NCBI RefSeq assembly: GCF_022965805.1
Contig: NW_027331381.1
Span: forward strand, 62,001-126,000
Direction: 5' to 3'
DNA length: 64,000 nucleotides
DNA from: Primulina eburnea
Taxonomy: Eukaryota > Streptophyta > Magnoliopsida > Lamiales > Gesneriaceae
This document shows, one piece after another, positions 33,738 to 46,434 of the stretch (positions are counted from its first letter, which is position 1; each line of letters begins with the position of its first letter). A program made the translations under genes and the position numbers. The notes below the pieces were generated by a model. That model saw only the letters and a program-made list of their open reading frames with translations. It was not told where the DNA came from and searched no databases.

Positions 33738-36030
33738 GAAGTAAACATTTCAATTAACTCTACTTCTTGGGTATTGGATACCAAATGTTGATCACATCTC
33801 TGTAATGTGTTACAGGTGATGGGAAGAAGTAGGAAGCTTAGGGAGGTGTGACCTTCTTGAGGATGGGCAATGGAGCAAGAGTTGCTGCCAAGACCTTAAG
33901 AGATGTTTACTTATTGTTGAACAATAGTTTTAAGTTAATTAAGAGATGTTTTGTTTGTACCTTTTTGATGAAAAACATTATTTCCATTTCTATTGTGATA
34001 AAGATGGATATTCTTGTTTATTTTGCAAAGGTGTTTGCAACATTTACATGAATGAATGTTTGATTGGTACTTGAGAACTTGAAAACGATCTCTATAACTT
34101 AAAATTAAAAGATATTCCGTTAAATGTCCATTCAAAGGCAGACACCATATGAGATATGGATGGGTAAGCCTCCCAAATATTCTTATCTTAAAATATGGGG
34201 AGCCCTGCATATGTGAAGCAGGTAGTGGGAGATAAATTGGATAGTTGATCCATTTTATGTTACTTTGTGGGATATCCAAGGAATTAAGTTGGATATTATT
34301 TCTATCATCCCCAAGAAACAAAGGTGTTTGTTTCTAGGAATGCAACCTTTTTGGAAAAGGGTTTTCTATTGGATAGAAAAAGGGAGATGATAGAACTCGA
34401 AGAAGTTCGAGAGACACCCACAATTATAGAACCCACACCCGAAGAGCCAAGAGAGGAGATACAAGCTCCTAGCAGATACGAGAAAGTCTCGAGACCACCT
34501 ATGAGGTATGGTCAGCTTCTTGAAGAGGGCCATGATGAGCCTAACCATGGATGTGATCCATGGACCTTCAAGGAAGCATTATCTGATGCCGATTCATCCA
34601 AGTGGCTTGAAGCAATGGAATCTGAGATGAATTCCATGCATTCGAACCAAGTGTAGGATCTTGTGGATCCACCTGAGGGAACTGTTCCCATAGGGACTTG
34701 GGGCGGATGGGAAGGTATTGACCTTCAAGGCGCGATTGGTGGCAAAAGGATGTACTCAAAGACAAGGAGTTGACTTTGAGGAAACCTTTTCCCAGTCGCA
34801 ATGTTCAAGTCCATAAGGATTTTGCTAGCCATAGCTGCATGGTATGACTGTGAGATATGGCAGATGGATGTCAAGACAAACTTTCTTAATGGGGATTTTA
34901 AGAAAGTTATTTACATGTCTTAACCTGAAGGGTTTACATCTATCGGAAGTGAGCATATGGTATGCAAACTTCAGAGATCTATTTATGATCTAAAGCAGGC
35001 ATCTAGGAGTTGGAACCTCAGATTCGACAGTACAATCAAATAGTTTGATTTACTAAGAATCCTGAGGAACCCTTTGTGTATAAGAAGGTCAGTGGGAGTG
35101 TTGTGACATTCCTTGTGTTGTATGTTGATGACATTCTTCTCATTGAAAATGATGTAGGAATGTTGCAATCAACTAATATATGGTTAGCGAGTAAGTTCTC
35201 GATGCACGACTTGGGTGAAGCATCTTTTGTATTGTGAATGCAGATCTATTGAGATAGATCGAGAAGATTGCTTGGTCTCACCCAGTCCACATACATTGAT
35301 ACCATCGTGAAGCCGTTCTCGATGGATGAGTCCAAGGGAGGACACCTACCAATGTGTCATGGCGTGTCCCTATCCAAGTCTGTCTCCCAAGACTGATGCA
35401 GAGATAGTGGCGATGACACGCATTCCGTATGCTTCGGCAATTGGTAGCATCATGTATGGGATGATATCTACACGTCTTGACGTGGCTTTCGCACTAAGTG
35501 TAGTGAGTAGATATCAATCGAACCCTGGTCTTCCACACTGGAAAGCTGTGAAAGACATCCTCAAGTAGTTGAGAAGGACCAATAAAGTGTTCTTGGTCTA
35601 TGGGGTGGAGAAATAAAATTGGAAGGCTATACCGACTCTAGCTTCCAAAGCGATATCGATGACTCGAAGTCAACCTCTGGTTTTGTATTCATGCTCAATG
35701 GTGCTGCAGTCTCTTGGAAGAGTTCCAAGCAAGACAATATTACGGATTCCAGCACAGAGGCCGAATACATTGCTGCATCAGATGCAGCAAGGGAGGCTGT
35801 TTGGATAAGGAATTTCGTCCAAGAGTTGGGCGTCATTCCTAATGGAGTTGCTCCTGTCCCGGTGTTGTGTGACAACACGGGAGCTATAGCTCAAGCAAAG
35901 GAGCCTAGGTCTCATCAGAAATCCAAACTAGTATTGAGAAAGTACCACATCCTCGGAGAGATTGTGGAAAGAGGAGATGTGTCTTTTGACACGGTCGGCT
36001 CCGCCGATAATGTTGATTGATCCACTAGCT
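33738..36030 (+). pseudogene. pol: Copia-I copy 2 pol remnant
   Basis: Contains the same protease remnant with DTKC-stop, the post-integrase segment (VSRNATFLEKGF at about 34327), RT from about 34550 with stops near 34654 and 34921, the RT YVDD codons at 35121-35132, and RNase H to about 36020. Here RT is continuous across 35100, which shows that the extra 1364 bp in copy 1 is an insertion. The DDE integrase core is absent, so this lineage could move only with integrase from another element. Confidence 0.85.
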
Positions 36031-36106
36031 AAGCCTTTACCTGGACCATTATTCGACAAGCATCGCGAATCAATGGGTTAGATGCATAAGGGTAGTTGGC
36101 TCTAGT

Positions 36107-36119
36107 GCAAGTGGGAGAT
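36107..36119 (+). promoter_or_regulatory. Polypurine tract, Copia-I copy 2
   Basis: GCAAGTGGGAGAT directly before the 3' LTR TG, identical to copy 1. Confidence 0.85.
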
Positions 36120-38275
36120 TGTTAGAGTAGGTGCCCGTCGAGCCAAGTGTTGGCCGAGTGTTCACAATGAAACTCTATGTATAAGCAGTCTTTATTTTAA
36201 TAATATTTGAAATTATTATTTTGGCAAATCTTTATCTGTATACCCATGCTAGTTGCATAGATAAAGCCTTTGAATATACAAATAGTAGAAAGAATATGAG
36301 ATGCTCATATGATGAGTATCATGAAACTCATATTTGTAATACTGTATATTCTAAACGGTTCCTAGTCGATTCAGCCGCCACTAAGAAGGATATAGGCCGC
36401 TCGAGTTAGAGACTAGTATCTGCGATGTGAGTACCATGTTTCATTGGTAGGGGACATTGTGATGTCCGAACATGCAGATAGGTGCTCCTTGTAGAGTGCA
36501 CTGAACAACCCTCCATAAAAGGACTTTCCAAGTGGTTCTCACTTATCGAGTGGAAAAGTCCTGGTTTATGGTTGTACAGAATTAGTCCTTATGACCCGGG
36601 ACAACATTGAGACTCTATGTGCTAGAATTACACTTTGACTTGTTTACCAACTCTCATGGGGTCATCAGGTGGCAAGGTTGGGTGTTCTGTCGAAACACAT
36701 AGGAGTCGATGCATTGTAGTCGGAGATTCACCGCTTACCTTCGGGTATGGATATCCTATGTGTTATCATGTGTATGTAGGTTGAAATCTCTGGCCAGAGT
36801 ATGGTTGTAATTATGAAAGGGGTTTCATAGATTACACCATTGATGCAACTACAACATGACACATAGTATCGATTCATTGACAACTCTCGATAAACCAATG
36901 GTTGTCGAATCGGTCGGGATATATGAGTTGAAGGGACCGTACTGTACGCTAACCATAATTGAATGGTTCTTGCAGGCACTATCATTTGATACCTAGGGAA
37001 TCATGTAAGCGATGCTGCTAGGCGTTTAACATGATTGGTTGGGTACTATCAGACTTGAGTTCTGACGTTCTTATTATCAAGGTGTTGATAAATAAGAATG
37101 GAGCAATTTGGGTATGCTCGTATAAGGACATGTTTAGTCCGAATCACATGGTGATGTGAACCCACGGCTAGTTGTATCAATGAACCATTGAGGGCCACAC
37201 AAGTACTAGCTTTCTAGATCCCGTTGAGAAGTAAAAAAATAGTTCAATGTGTTGAACGGCTTATAAAGGAGTTTATAATCGTAAGGAAAATTAGAAGTAT
37301 GACTTCTATAATGGAGAAAATAGTTCAAAGTGTTGAACGACTTATAAATGAGTTTATAAGTGTAAGAAAAAAAATAGAAGTATGACTTCTATGAGAGAAA
37401 TGTAAATTTTGATTTATGGAAGTGTTCCGAAATTAAAATTTGGCCAAGTGAATAATGTAATTGAAAATTGTGATTTTCATAAACATTATTATGGACTAAA
37501 TAAATTAATTCAAGTGTTGAATTAATTAAACACTAGTGGACCTAGTAGAGTCCAAATAATTAAATTAATTCAAGTGTTGAATTAATTAAATAATATTGAG
37601 TCTTGTAGAGCTCAATTAAAATAATTATTTAACTAGTGGGACTTGGGTAAATTCAAGTAATGTTTAATTAGTCTCAAATATGTTTGAGATAATTAAATTT
37701 AGTCCAAGGTTTTTAATTTGATTAAAAAACCATATTATATAATATGCATGCATGGGAGGTCAAGAGTTGGAGACTAATTTTTGGGATATCAAGGCATGGC
37801 ATGCAAAAAGGTGTTTTTGCTTTTTGCTTTTTGGACATCCAAGACTAGTCTTCCTTCCCCATTCTAGCAATGCACTTGGCCGAAACTTCTTGCATATTCT
37901 CTCCATATTTTTTTTTCCTTTTGTGTTCTTCAATTTGTTGGAGAAAACACACACTTCTCTTTGAAAAATCCTCATGTTTTTCTAGTGCAAAATATGAGGG
38001 GATCTACCTAGTTAGTGGTGGGCCTAATTTTGAAGGAAAGGAAGGAAAGCTTGTAGATCTTCTTTCATTCAAGAGCTAAGGTTTTTAAATCTTAGTTGGA
38101 GACATACATCAACCTCAAGAGGTTGATAGGTACACTTTCTTACACACTATGAATGTCATTTTGTGTGTTTTTGTATTTGTTGCACAAGGAAATGGGGTGG
38201 CCGAAATTTTAAGCTAAAAATTTTAGATTTCAAACTTCCGTTGCGCTTCCGGCCACCGTAACCGGTCCGCTTTCA
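36120..38275 (+). repeat. Copia-I copy 2, 3' LTR
   Basis: 2156 bp, ending TTTCA and followed by the CGCGG duplication. A handful of substitutions separate it from its own 5' LTR, so insertion is recent on a retrotransposon time scale. Confidence 0.94.
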
Positions 38276-38754
38276 CGCGGTTCGTGTATTTCAGAATTTT
38301 GTGTTGTGCCGTGAGTTAGGCGCACCCGCGGTGCTTGTGGCAGCGCACCCGCGGTCTAGGTATGGCCGAGTTTTTAAGTTACTTTTTGGGAGTGGTTGGC
38401 CATACTTTCCCTTTTCTTTCCTTCTTATCTTCGACTTTCTCTCTATTCCAAGGGTTTTCTTCCATTTCTTTCACTTCCTATCTTCGATTCAAGCGTTTAG
38501 TTTGCGTTTCGACTTGAGATCGTGGTTCTCCTTGGTGCTAGGAAGCTAAGGTAAGCTTTTGGTGCGATTCTTTTAAGGTTTTGAGTTAAGAGTTGACTTG
38601 GGTTTGTTGTTCTTGTGGATTTATGGATTATTTAGCTTGGATTCTTGGATATAGAGTTGATGTTGGTGTTATTTATGGATTATTGTTGTAGGTGGTGTTC
38701 AAGAGCTTTGATTGAGGTGTTCTATTGGTTTGTAAGTGGAAATTCATCCCTTTT
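38276..38754 (+). repeat. Gypsy-A 5' LTR, segment 2
   Basis: Resumes exactly where segment 1 stopped (after the CGCGG duplication) and matches 63001-63230 of the 3' LTR, then extends further. It includes two CGCACCCGCGG units at about 38320-38355. It ends with CTTTT (38750-38754), the target-site duplication of Gypsy-B. Confidence 0.92.
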
Positions 38755-40714
38755 TGTGGGGACCCAGACGCTGATCTGTCTTATTAATCATCCTTGGGAT
38801 TTAATTATCAATTTAGATAAAACAGGGTCTAAAATTTTTTCTTTTTAACATGTAACTGCGGAAGGTAATGGAATCTAAACAATATACATCTCTGTATAAA
38901 AACTACAGTTCAGTAGAAAAGTACAATATTGTACAACCTAATTCTAAGGTTCAATTACTAAATTCAAGTAATAAACCAAGTCTGCTACAAGTCCGGAATC
39001 ACCACGCTAACTCGTCTTCTCTCATCGTCATCTCGACCCTGATCCAGCCCCACCTGTTGTCATGCACACATACAAAACAATACAACAGCCGGATAACTTC
39101 GGTGAGAATAAATCCCAGTATAAAACATGGTAAGCATGTATATAAACAAACTAAATCATAAAACATGCTATCATGTATAGAAACAATCTATTTCATAGTC
39201 TATGAAATTAATCAAATAAGCATGCAACTCAATTCAGATAAACATGCATATAAACAATCTTAATCATAAAACATGCTAACCCAACTGAAAGCAGTAATGA
39301 TGGGTCCCATGATCTAGGAGCCACATCCATATAAGCATGCAGTTCTAATCAAATCATGTCTAGACTTGACTCGATCTATAACTCTAGTGATCCCGGTGTG
39401 AATAAGACGTCACTGTCTGTCACCTACCCTACCAATCGAGGTGCTGTACGTCTTATTCCTAGACTTCGGCCTGATCTGTATCTGCATCTACAAAGGGGCG
39501 GTGATCTTCCCCTAAACTGTGATATCGTCGAACATCTAGAAGTCTGGATGATCTCGCAGACTTTCCTATCTTAATGCATGAATACAAAATCTGTAAACCA
39601 ACCATAATAAGATAAAACATAAACAAGAATATAGTATGTGATTTATTGGGCAACTCAAGGATGGTCTCGATTGAGTTGTTTCTTCCCGAATATCACATGA
39701 ATTATACCTTTGTCGTCCCGGTCTGACGAAGACGATGATCTGTATTCAACTCTGTCCATGTCAAATCTGAAATGACAATATCGAATACGCTGTATCAATG
39801 AATAATTCAATACACAATCTGTTCTGATCAATACTCAAATCAGTATACAATCTGATCAATATCTGAACAAAATACAATCTAATTCATGTCATCGACATAA
39901 CAATACAATCTGAATAATTACTGAGTCTGATCAATCTCAATCAATACTGAATCTGATCAATATAACTCGACTGATGTTTCGACGGTATAACAATACAATC
40001 TGAATAACCCCGTCAATCTGAACATCACAAATAAATACTGAAACTCATAATTTGTGTCAATACAATTCCTACTCTGAATACTAACACAATCTCTAATATA
40101 CAATCTCAGTCAATATCTTTCAAAAGTCATAACAATTACAGAAACAGTCTGTTCTTCAGTCTGACTTCAATTATACGATATCTACGGTAGTAAAAACATC
40201 ATAACTGAATCACATGCACTTCTAGCAACATCATATTTTCAAAACATCTCAAAACGTAACAAAACTTACGTCCTTGTATAGCTCTTGGTGAGAGGAGCTC
40301 AAAACTGAGATCGAAATTAAATTCTGATAAACGGTTCACACGGAATCACAAATCAAAGCAACCAAAGTTGAAAAGATTTCTGAAGGAATTCTCGGCTGTC
40401 ATGTTCTGATTCTGAAGAGAAAGGACAATATATATATAGTTCAATTGCATGCAAAACAAGTGGCAACATCTTCCTAGTGGACGTCGCACCGTGGGTGCAG
40501 TATTACATGCACCGCGGGTGCGCTCAAACGGTGATTCCTATCCATTCTCTCAAAGCTGAGACCGCGGGTGCGCTGCCTACACGACCGCGGGTGCGGTGTG
40601 GCTACGGGATTTGCACTTCATTTTCTACACATGCACCGCGGGTGCGGTGATGTCTAGCACCGCGGGTGCGGTGCTGCATTTTCAAGAATTTCTTATTTTT
40701 CCATCCTGGCAACA
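38755..40714 (-). repeat. Gypsy-B 3' LTR (left), major segment
   Basis: Begins TGTGGGGACC on the plus strand, which is the LTR's 3' end. It matches 53566-55525. It contains a TATATATATA stretch at about 40428-40438 and five or six CACCGCGGGTGCG units at 40490-40675. It ends CAACA (40710-40714), the target-site duplication of Copia-S. Confidence 0.93.
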
Positions 40715-41860
40715 TGTTACGCCTTAAACGCATACAAATCTCGGGGATGAGATTAATGTTTTTAATGCTGTAACATATCCCAAAGTTTTTGTTTTGATGA
40801 TACCAAAACTTGGCTTAAAAATGTACTAATGTTTTATATTGAGGCATGCAGGAAACTAAGAACAAAGTTAAGTTCGGAGGATCCGAAGTTGGTTCGGACG
40901 TTCCGAAAAGGTGCCGATCAGAAGCAAAGTGGAAGCTGTTCGGAAGCTGCGAGGAGTCAGTTCGGACGGTCCGAAGACGTGATCGGACGTTCCGAACACA
41001 AGCAATCAAATCACTTGAATGCGGAGACAAATTGATCTGACTGTTGATTGAGTAAGATTTCGGACGCTACGAAGGACATGATCGGACGCTACGAAGTGTT
41101 GAAGATTTCAAATCTCTGGAAACGCGGGAATGTTCGGACGGTACGAACTTGAGTTCGGACCTTCCGAAGCTGGTCATACACTGTCTGAAAGAACCGTTCG
41201 GAAGAAACGAAGCTGGATCGGTCCCTCCGAAGCATATGTTCGGACCCTACGAAGTCAAGAACGGACGATCCGAAGTCATCCCAGAATTACGCAAATTGAT
41301 TTCAATCACATCGGACGTTCCGAATCATAAACAGAAGATCCGAACCTTGGCGTCCAAGACTAGTATAAATAGGCCTTTGAGGATGCATTTTCAATCATCC
41401 CACTCCACTCTCTCTTGTCTCTTACAAAGCTTTCTACTATCTCTTGTGTGCGTTGATTAAAAGAGTTGTAATATCAAAAGAGTTGTAGAAAAAGAGTGAA
41501 AGTAATACTCTCGAGTGGGTTGTAAAGTTCGTGGCTATCCTTGGAGCCCTCAAGGCCAAGTAGACGCATCGAGGCGTGGTTGTAAAAGCTAGCTTGGAGC
41601 TCCTAAAGCCAAGTCGATATAGTGATACCTCGATCCTCATCGAGAAGGGGAGACGTAGACGATTCTTCGTCGAACTTCCATAAACATCTCTATCCCTCTT
41701 TACTTAACGCATTTACTTTACTACGCATTTATTTTACGCACTTACTTTACGCATTCATTTGTGATTGTCCCTCAAGTCTTCAGCTTGCAATTTTTGCAAA
41801 CTCGTTTTAAAAACGCTAAAGGGCCTAAAAGAACCTATTCACCCCCCTTTAGGTTCTTCA
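40715..41860 (+). repeat. Copia-S 5' LTR
   Basis: TGTTACGCC...TTCTTCA. From about 40870 to 41345 it carries a dozen or more copies of a quasi-palindromic TTCGGAC-NN-TCCGAA motif with variants ending TACGAA. These are followed by TATAAATAGG at 41364 and a C+T-rich stretch. The last part is unremarkable. Confidence 0.95.
41364..41372 (+). promoter_or_regulatory. TATA box of Copia-S 5' LTR
   Basis: TATAAATAG lies just after the TCCGAA motif array and before a C+T-rich run (CCACTCCACTCTCTCTTGTC) typical of plant transcription starts. The same box is at 49261-49269 in the 3' LTR. Confidence 0.8.
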
Positions 41861-41862
41861 AG

Positions 41863-41874
41863 TGGTATCAGAGC
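41863..41874 (+). promoter_or_regulatory. Primer-binding site, Copia-S
   Basis: TGGTATCAGAGC, two bases after the LTR end; initiator tRNA-Met type. Confidence 0.93.
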
Positions 41875-41896
41875 CAGGTTTTTCAAAATCTTTTAA

Positions 41897-43447
41897 ATGG
41901 CCAATCTAGCAAGCGAGTATGCCCAAGTACAATCCACAAATCGTCCCCCTCTTTTCAATGGTACTAATTACGGATATTGGAAAAATAGAATATCTCTATA
42001 CATCCAATCCGTCGATTACGACCTTTGGAAAATAACGGTGAAAGGTCCCTATATCCCCATGAAAACGGTGGATAATAAGGAAATTCCTAAGGGAATGGAT
42101 GACTTCACCAAGGACGATATGAAACTTATCTCTCAAAATGCTAAAGCTATGAATATTCTTCATTGTTCCCTAGATATGAATGAATACAACCGAATCTCGG
42201 CTTGTACCTCCGCCAAAGAGATTTGGGACAAATTGGAGATTTGCCACGAGAGAACCAATCAAGTCAAAGAAACGAAGATAGACCTTCTCCAACTCAAGTA
42301 CGAGACCTTTGAGATGGAACCCAAGGAGGATATCGACACCATGTTCCGGCGGCTCACCCAAATCATCAATGAGCTTGCCCAACTTGGTGAGAACTACCCA
42401 ACTAAACAAGTGTGGAGGAGAGCCCTTCGAGCATTACCGGCGGAATGGGATGCAAAGCGCACGGCTATCATTGAATCCAACAAGGGAGATGCGGCATCCT
42501 ACGACCTTGATCAACTTCATGGGACCCTAAAGACCCATGAACTTGAAGTATCTACCCGGAAGGAGACAAAGAAAGATGACGATAAAGTAAAGGCGAAAGG
42601 GATCGCCTTGACCAGTCAACTTGAAGATAGCGACGATGAAGAAATGGCACTCCTCACTAGAAAGTTCAAAAGATTCATGCGGAGTTCCAACTTCAACAAG
42701 AAGGACAAAAAGATTGAGAAGGAAGTGACCTGCTACAACTGTCAACAAAAAGGTCACTATGCAAACGAGTGTCCCTCCAAGAAGAAGGCCGGCAAAGACA
42801 AGAAAAAGGCCCTTCTAGCCACGTGGAGCGACAGCGACAACGAAGAGGAGTCTACCCTATGCTTCATGGCGAAGGAAGATCATCTGACCGACTCGGATGA
42901 CGACGAGGTACCCTCTTACGATGAATTACTCTCCGCTTACACTAGTATGTACAATAAGGCTAAGTCACTTAGAAATGAGAATAAGCAACTTAAAACTGAA
43001 CTAGAAGCTAGGATGCATGACAACACTAAGCTCAAGACAAACCTAAGAGACTTAGAGAAAGCCTTCAACAAGTTCAATGTGAGTAGCGGTAAACTAGAAA
43101 ACCTCTTGAGCATGCAAAGGTGTAACTTCGACAAAGGAGGTCTAGGATATGAAAAGAAATCAGTCAACTTCGCTAGTCTTATCGCAAAGGCAAAACCAAG
43201 AACACCACCAACATGCACTTACTGTTGTAAGATAGGCCACATAAGACCTAAATGCAAGAAATTTAGACACCAACACAACAAGAATAGTTATTGGAAATGG
43301 ATCCCCAAATCCCCAACTACAACTAACCCCAAAGGACCCAAAGAAACGGGTACCAACTATCAAACTGTATCTCAACCTTGTAGGGACAAAGGGGAGACAA
43401 GTCATCGAGCACTTGGTATCTTGACAGTGGATGCTCTCGACACATGA
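41897..43447 (+). CDS. gag: Copia-S Gag (with the start of the protease region)
   Basis: 516 codons from the ATG 22 bases past the PBS. The N-terminus ([19 protein letters not shown]) is the DUF4219/UBN2-type Gag of plant Copia elements, which assembles the particle. A first CCHC knuckle [14 protein letters not shown] lies at residues 279-292. Acidic, serine-rich segments follow, then a predicted coiled coil at about 340-410 ([16 protein letters not shown]). A second knuckle-like motif [14 protein letters not shown] lies at 440-453. The length and the two knuckles fit Sirevirus Gag. The protease DSG motif is encoded near 43425 but in the next frame, so this ORF runs past it and stops at 43445-43447, overlapping the pol ATG by four bases. 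Confidence 0.92.
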   Translation: MANLASEYAQVQSTNRPPLFNGTNYGYWKNRISLYIQSVDYDLWKITVKGPYIPMKTVDNKEIPKGMDDFTKDDMKLISQNAKAMNILHCSLDMNEYNRISACTSAKEIWDKLEICHERTNQVKETKIDLLQLKYETFEMEPKEDIDTMFRRLTQIINELAQLGENYPTKQVWRRALRALPAEWDAKRTAIIESNKGDAASYDLDQLHGTLKTHELEVSTRKETKKDDDKVKAKGIALTSQLEDSDDEEMALLTRKFKRFMRSSNFNKKDKKIEKEVTCYNCQQKGHYANECPSKKKAGKDKKKALLATWSDSDNEEESTLCFMAKEDHLTDSDDDEVPSYDELLSAYTSMYNKAKSLRNENKQLKTELEARMHDNTKLKTNLRDLEKAFNKFNVSSGKLENLLSMQRCNFDKGGLGYEKKSVNFASLIAKAKPRTPPTCTYCCKIGHIRPKCKKFRHQHNKNSYWKWIPKSPTTTNPKGPKETGTNYQTVSQPCRDKGETSHRALGILTVDALDT

Positions 43448-46434
43448 CGGGAGAAAAGAAGCTGCTACAATCCATTCGACCAAAAGAAAAGGGATCGGTG
43501 ACCTTCGGAGACAACAGCAAAGGGATCATAGAAGGCATCGGCTCAATAGGTATATCTAACTCTACTATTATTGATGATGTACTTCTTGTGAAAGGGCTTA
43601 AACATAACCTCCTAAGCATTAGTCAATTGTGCGATAGGGGTTATGAAGTCAAATTCACACCACACGATTGCACTATATCACTCACAACTGACAAAACCAT
43701 TAGTTTCAAAGGTTATAGAAGTGAAAATGTTTACAAGGTCGATTTAAAGATTTCATCTTTTTCAAAAATAAAAAGCCTTGTAACATTAAATGTTGATGAC
43801 AACATTCTTTGGCATAGACGACTTGGTCATGTTGGGGTGAGCACCATAGAAAAACTTTTAAAACTTGACCTAGTTTCCGGAATGCCAAAGCTGAATTTAA
43901 AATTAGATTCTTTTTGTGATGCTTGTCAACTTGGTAAACACACAAAGGAATCTTTCAAAAATAAAAATTTTGTATCCACTTCTATGCCCCTTGAATTACT
44001 TCACCTAGATTTATGTGGTCCCTCGAGGACAACTAGTCTAGGAGGAAAATCTTATGCTTTTGTCATTGTAGATGATTTTTCACGTTTTACTTGGACATTG
44101 TTTTTAGCCCACAAAAATGATGCCTTTGATCATTTCAAAATTTTTGTCAAAAAGGTTGAAAATGAGAAAAATCTCTTGATCAAACAAATCCGTAGTGACC
44201 ACGGAACGGAATTTCAAAATGAAAATTTTTCAATTTTTTGTCAAAGCAAAGGCATTGGTCACAACTTTTCTTGTCCTAGAACTCCTCAACAAAACGGTGT
44301 CGTTGAGAGGAAGAATAGGACCCTAGTAGAGATTGCAAGGACCATGCTATGTGAGCATTCTCTACCAAAATATTTTTGGGCTGAAGCAATGAGTTCTGCT
44401 TGTTACATCATCAATCGCGTATCAATAAGGCCAATTCTCAAGAAAACTCCATACGAACTATGGAGAGGGAGAAAGCCTAACATTTCTTACTTCCGCGCTT
44501 TTGGATCAAAATGCTTCATCCACAACAATGGTAAGGACAACCTGGGTAAGTTCGATGCTAAATCGGACAAAGGTATCTTTCTTGGTTACTCTACTTCTAG
44601 CAAAGCATATAGAGTCTTTAATAAACGTACTTTACTAGTTGAAGAATCCATTCATGTCATATTTGATGAAACTAACCCTTGCTTGCCTAGAACTGTTGTT
44701 TCTGATGATGATGATATAGATATCCTTGGCGAAAAGTTGGAGTCCACAAGCCTAGATGATGTTCCTAAAGATCAAGAGGACGCACCTCTTCCGAAGGAGT
44801 GGACTACACACAAGGATCATCCCATGGACCTCATCATTGGTAGCCCATCGAAGGGAGTATCTACTCGCTCTTCTAATATGTGCAATTATCTTGCTTTTCT
44901 TTCTCACATAGAGCCTAAGAACATAGAAGAAGCTTTACTTGATGATTCTTGGATTATTGCTATGCAAGATGAACTAAATGAATTTAGAAGGAATAAAGTT
45001 TGGAATCTTGTACCTAGACCCACTGATAGACCTGTCATAGGAACTAAATGGGTATTTAGGAACAAGTTAGATGAGCATGGTACAATCACTAGAAATAAAG
45101 CTAGGCTAGTAGCTAAAGGATATAGTCAAGAAGAGGGAATTGATTATGATGAGACTTATGCCCCTGTCGCTAGACTAGAATCCATTCGCATGCTACTTGC
45201 TTTTGCTTGCTCTAGAGACTTTAAATTGTTTCAAATGGATGTTAAAAGTGCTTTTCTTAATGGTGATTTGAAAGAAGAAGTGTATGTTGAGCAACCTATT
45301 GGTTTTGAAGATGTGCACTTATCTGATTATGTGTATAAACTTGATAAGGCTTTGTATGGTTTGAAACAAGCTCCTAGAGCTTGGTATGAGAAATTATCTA
45401 CCTTTTTGCTGTCTAATGGTTTTTGTAGGGGTAAAGTTGATATTACCTTATTTACCTTGACTAAAAATAATGATTTGCTGATAGTACAAATATATGTAGA
45501 TGATATTATTTTTGGTGCTACTAATGAACACTTGTGTAGAGATTTTTCTAAGCTTATGCAGGATCACTTTGAGATGAGCATGATGGGCGAACTCAACTAC
45601 TTCCTTGGTCTCCAAATCAAGCAATGCAAGGATGGTTTCTTTGTCAACCAAGGGAAGTACATCAAGGATATGCTAAAAAAGTTTGGGATGGAGTCTTCCA
45701 AAGCCTCATCCACACCTATGAGCACGACAGTCAGACTCGACAAAGATGAGGGAGGTAAACCTGTTGACCAAAAGTTATTTCGTAGCATGATTGGCTCCCT
45801 ACTCTATGCGACTGCTAGTAGACCTGACATTATGTTTAGTGTTTGCTTGTGTGCACGATTTCAATCATGTCCAAAGGAATCACACTTATTCGCCTTAAAA
45901 CGCATTTTCAAATATCTTTCAAATACTCCAAATCTCGGATTATGGTATTCTAAGAACTCATTTTTCGATTTAAAAGCTTACTGTGATGCCGACTTTGGAG
46001 GATATAAGGTGGATAGAAAGAGCACTAGTGGAACTTGTTTCTTTTTGGGAAATTGCTTGGTGTCATGGTTTTCTAAAAAGCAAAACTGTGTTGCACTTTC
46101 AACGACCGAGGCCGAATATATGGCTGCCGGTAGTTGTTGTGCACAAATTCTTTGGATGAAGTATCAATTACTCGACTATGGTGTTACTTTTTCAAAAATT
46201 CCAATCTTTTGTGATAATACAAGCACCATATGTCTAATAAAGAATCCAGTTCAACATTCTCGTACTAAACATATTGACATTCGACATCATTTCATTCGTG
46301 ATCACATTGAGCAAAATGATGTTGAACTTCACTATGTTGACACCAAGAATCAAATTGCTGATATTTTTACAAAACCACTAGATGAATCTACTTTTACTCG
46401 TTTGCGTGGTGAACTTGGCATGATTGAGTTGTAA
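43444..46434 (+). CDS. pol: Copia-S Pol (integrase, reverse transcriptase, RNase H)
   Basis: A 996-codon open frame with no internal stop. A GAG-pre-integrase zinc motif (LWHRRLGH...CDACQLGK) lies at about residues 118-165. The integrase core has the catalytic triad D189 (LDLCGP), D252 (RSDHGTEF) and E288 (GVVERKN), with 35 residues between the last two. RT spans about 520-770, with [21 protein letters not shown] and the active site Y684-V-D-D. RNase H has YCDADFGG and STTEAEYMA, and the end reads ADIFTKPL. All key residues are present. The ATG at 43444 is only the first Met of an open frame that extends upstream into the protease DSG motif, so natural expression would be as part of a Gag-Pol polyprotein. 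Confidence 0.94.
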   Translation: MTGEKKLLQSIRPKEKGSVTFGDNSKGIIEGIGSIGISNSTIIDDVLLVKGLKHNLLSISQLCDRGYEVKFTPHDCTISLTTDKTISFKGYRSENVYKVDLKISSFSKIKSLVTLNVDDNILWHRRLGHVGVSTIEKLLKLDLVSGMPKLNLKLDSFCDACQLGKHTKESFKNKNFVSTSMPLELLHLDLCGPSRTTSLGGKSYAFVIVDDFSRFTWTLFLAHKNDAFDHFKIFVKKVENEKNLLIKQIRSDHGTEFQNENFSIFCQSKGIGHNFSCPRTPQQNGVVERKNRTLVEIARTMLCEHSLPKYFWAEAMSSACYIINRVSIRPILKKTPYELWRGRKPNISYFRAFGSKCFIHNNGKDNLGKFDAKSDKGIFLGYSTSSKAYRVFNKRTLLVEESIHVIFDETNPCLPRTVVSDDDDIDILGEKLESTSLDDVPKDQEDAPLPKEWTTHKDHPMDLIIGSPSKGVSTRSSNMCNYLAFLSHIEPKNIEEALLDDSWIIAMQDELNEFRRNKVWNLVPRPTDRPVIGTKWVFRNKLDEHGTITRNKARLVAKGYSQEEGIDYDETYAPVARLESIRMLLAFACSRDFKLFQMDVKSAFLNGDLKEEVYVEQPIGFEDVHLSDYVYKLDKALYGLKQAPRAWYEKLSTFLLSNGFCRGKVDITLFTLTKNNDLLIVQIYVDDIIFGATNEHLCRDFSKLMQDHFEMSMMGELNYFLGLQIKQCKDGFFVNQGKYIKDMLKKFGMESSKASSTPMSTTVRLDKDEGGKPVDQKLFRSMIGSLLYATASRPDIMFSVCLCARFQSCPKESHLFALKRIFKYLSNTPNLGLWYSKNSFFDLKAYCDADFGGYKVDRKSTSGTCFFLGNCLVSWFSKKQNCVALSTTEAEYMAAGSCCAQILWMKYQLLDYGVTFSKIPIFCDNTSTICLIKNPVQHSRTKHIDIRHHFIRDHIEQNDVELHYVDTKNQIADIFTKPLDESTFTRLRGELGMIEL

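Larger units (their letters stand above)
28927..38275 (+). mobile_element. Copia-I copy 2 (complete structure, coding defective)
   Basis: 9349 bp with two 2156-bp LTRs and a perfect 5-bp target-site duplication CGCGG (28922-28926 and 38276-38280). It interrupts the Gypsy-A LTR. The uninterrupted target is visible in the Gypsy-A 3' LTR around 63000, where CACCCGCGG continues directly into TTCGTGTATTTC. Internal organisation equals copy 1 but without the foreign LTR piece in RT. Gag has a premature stop, and pol lacks the integrase core and has several stops. Confidence 0.96.

Noticed and set aside
41130..41460. Overlapping ORFs in the Copia-S LTR (also at 49027-49357)
   Set aside because: They read through the TTCGGAC/TCCGAA motif array in two frames and are duplicated only because both LTRs are identical there.
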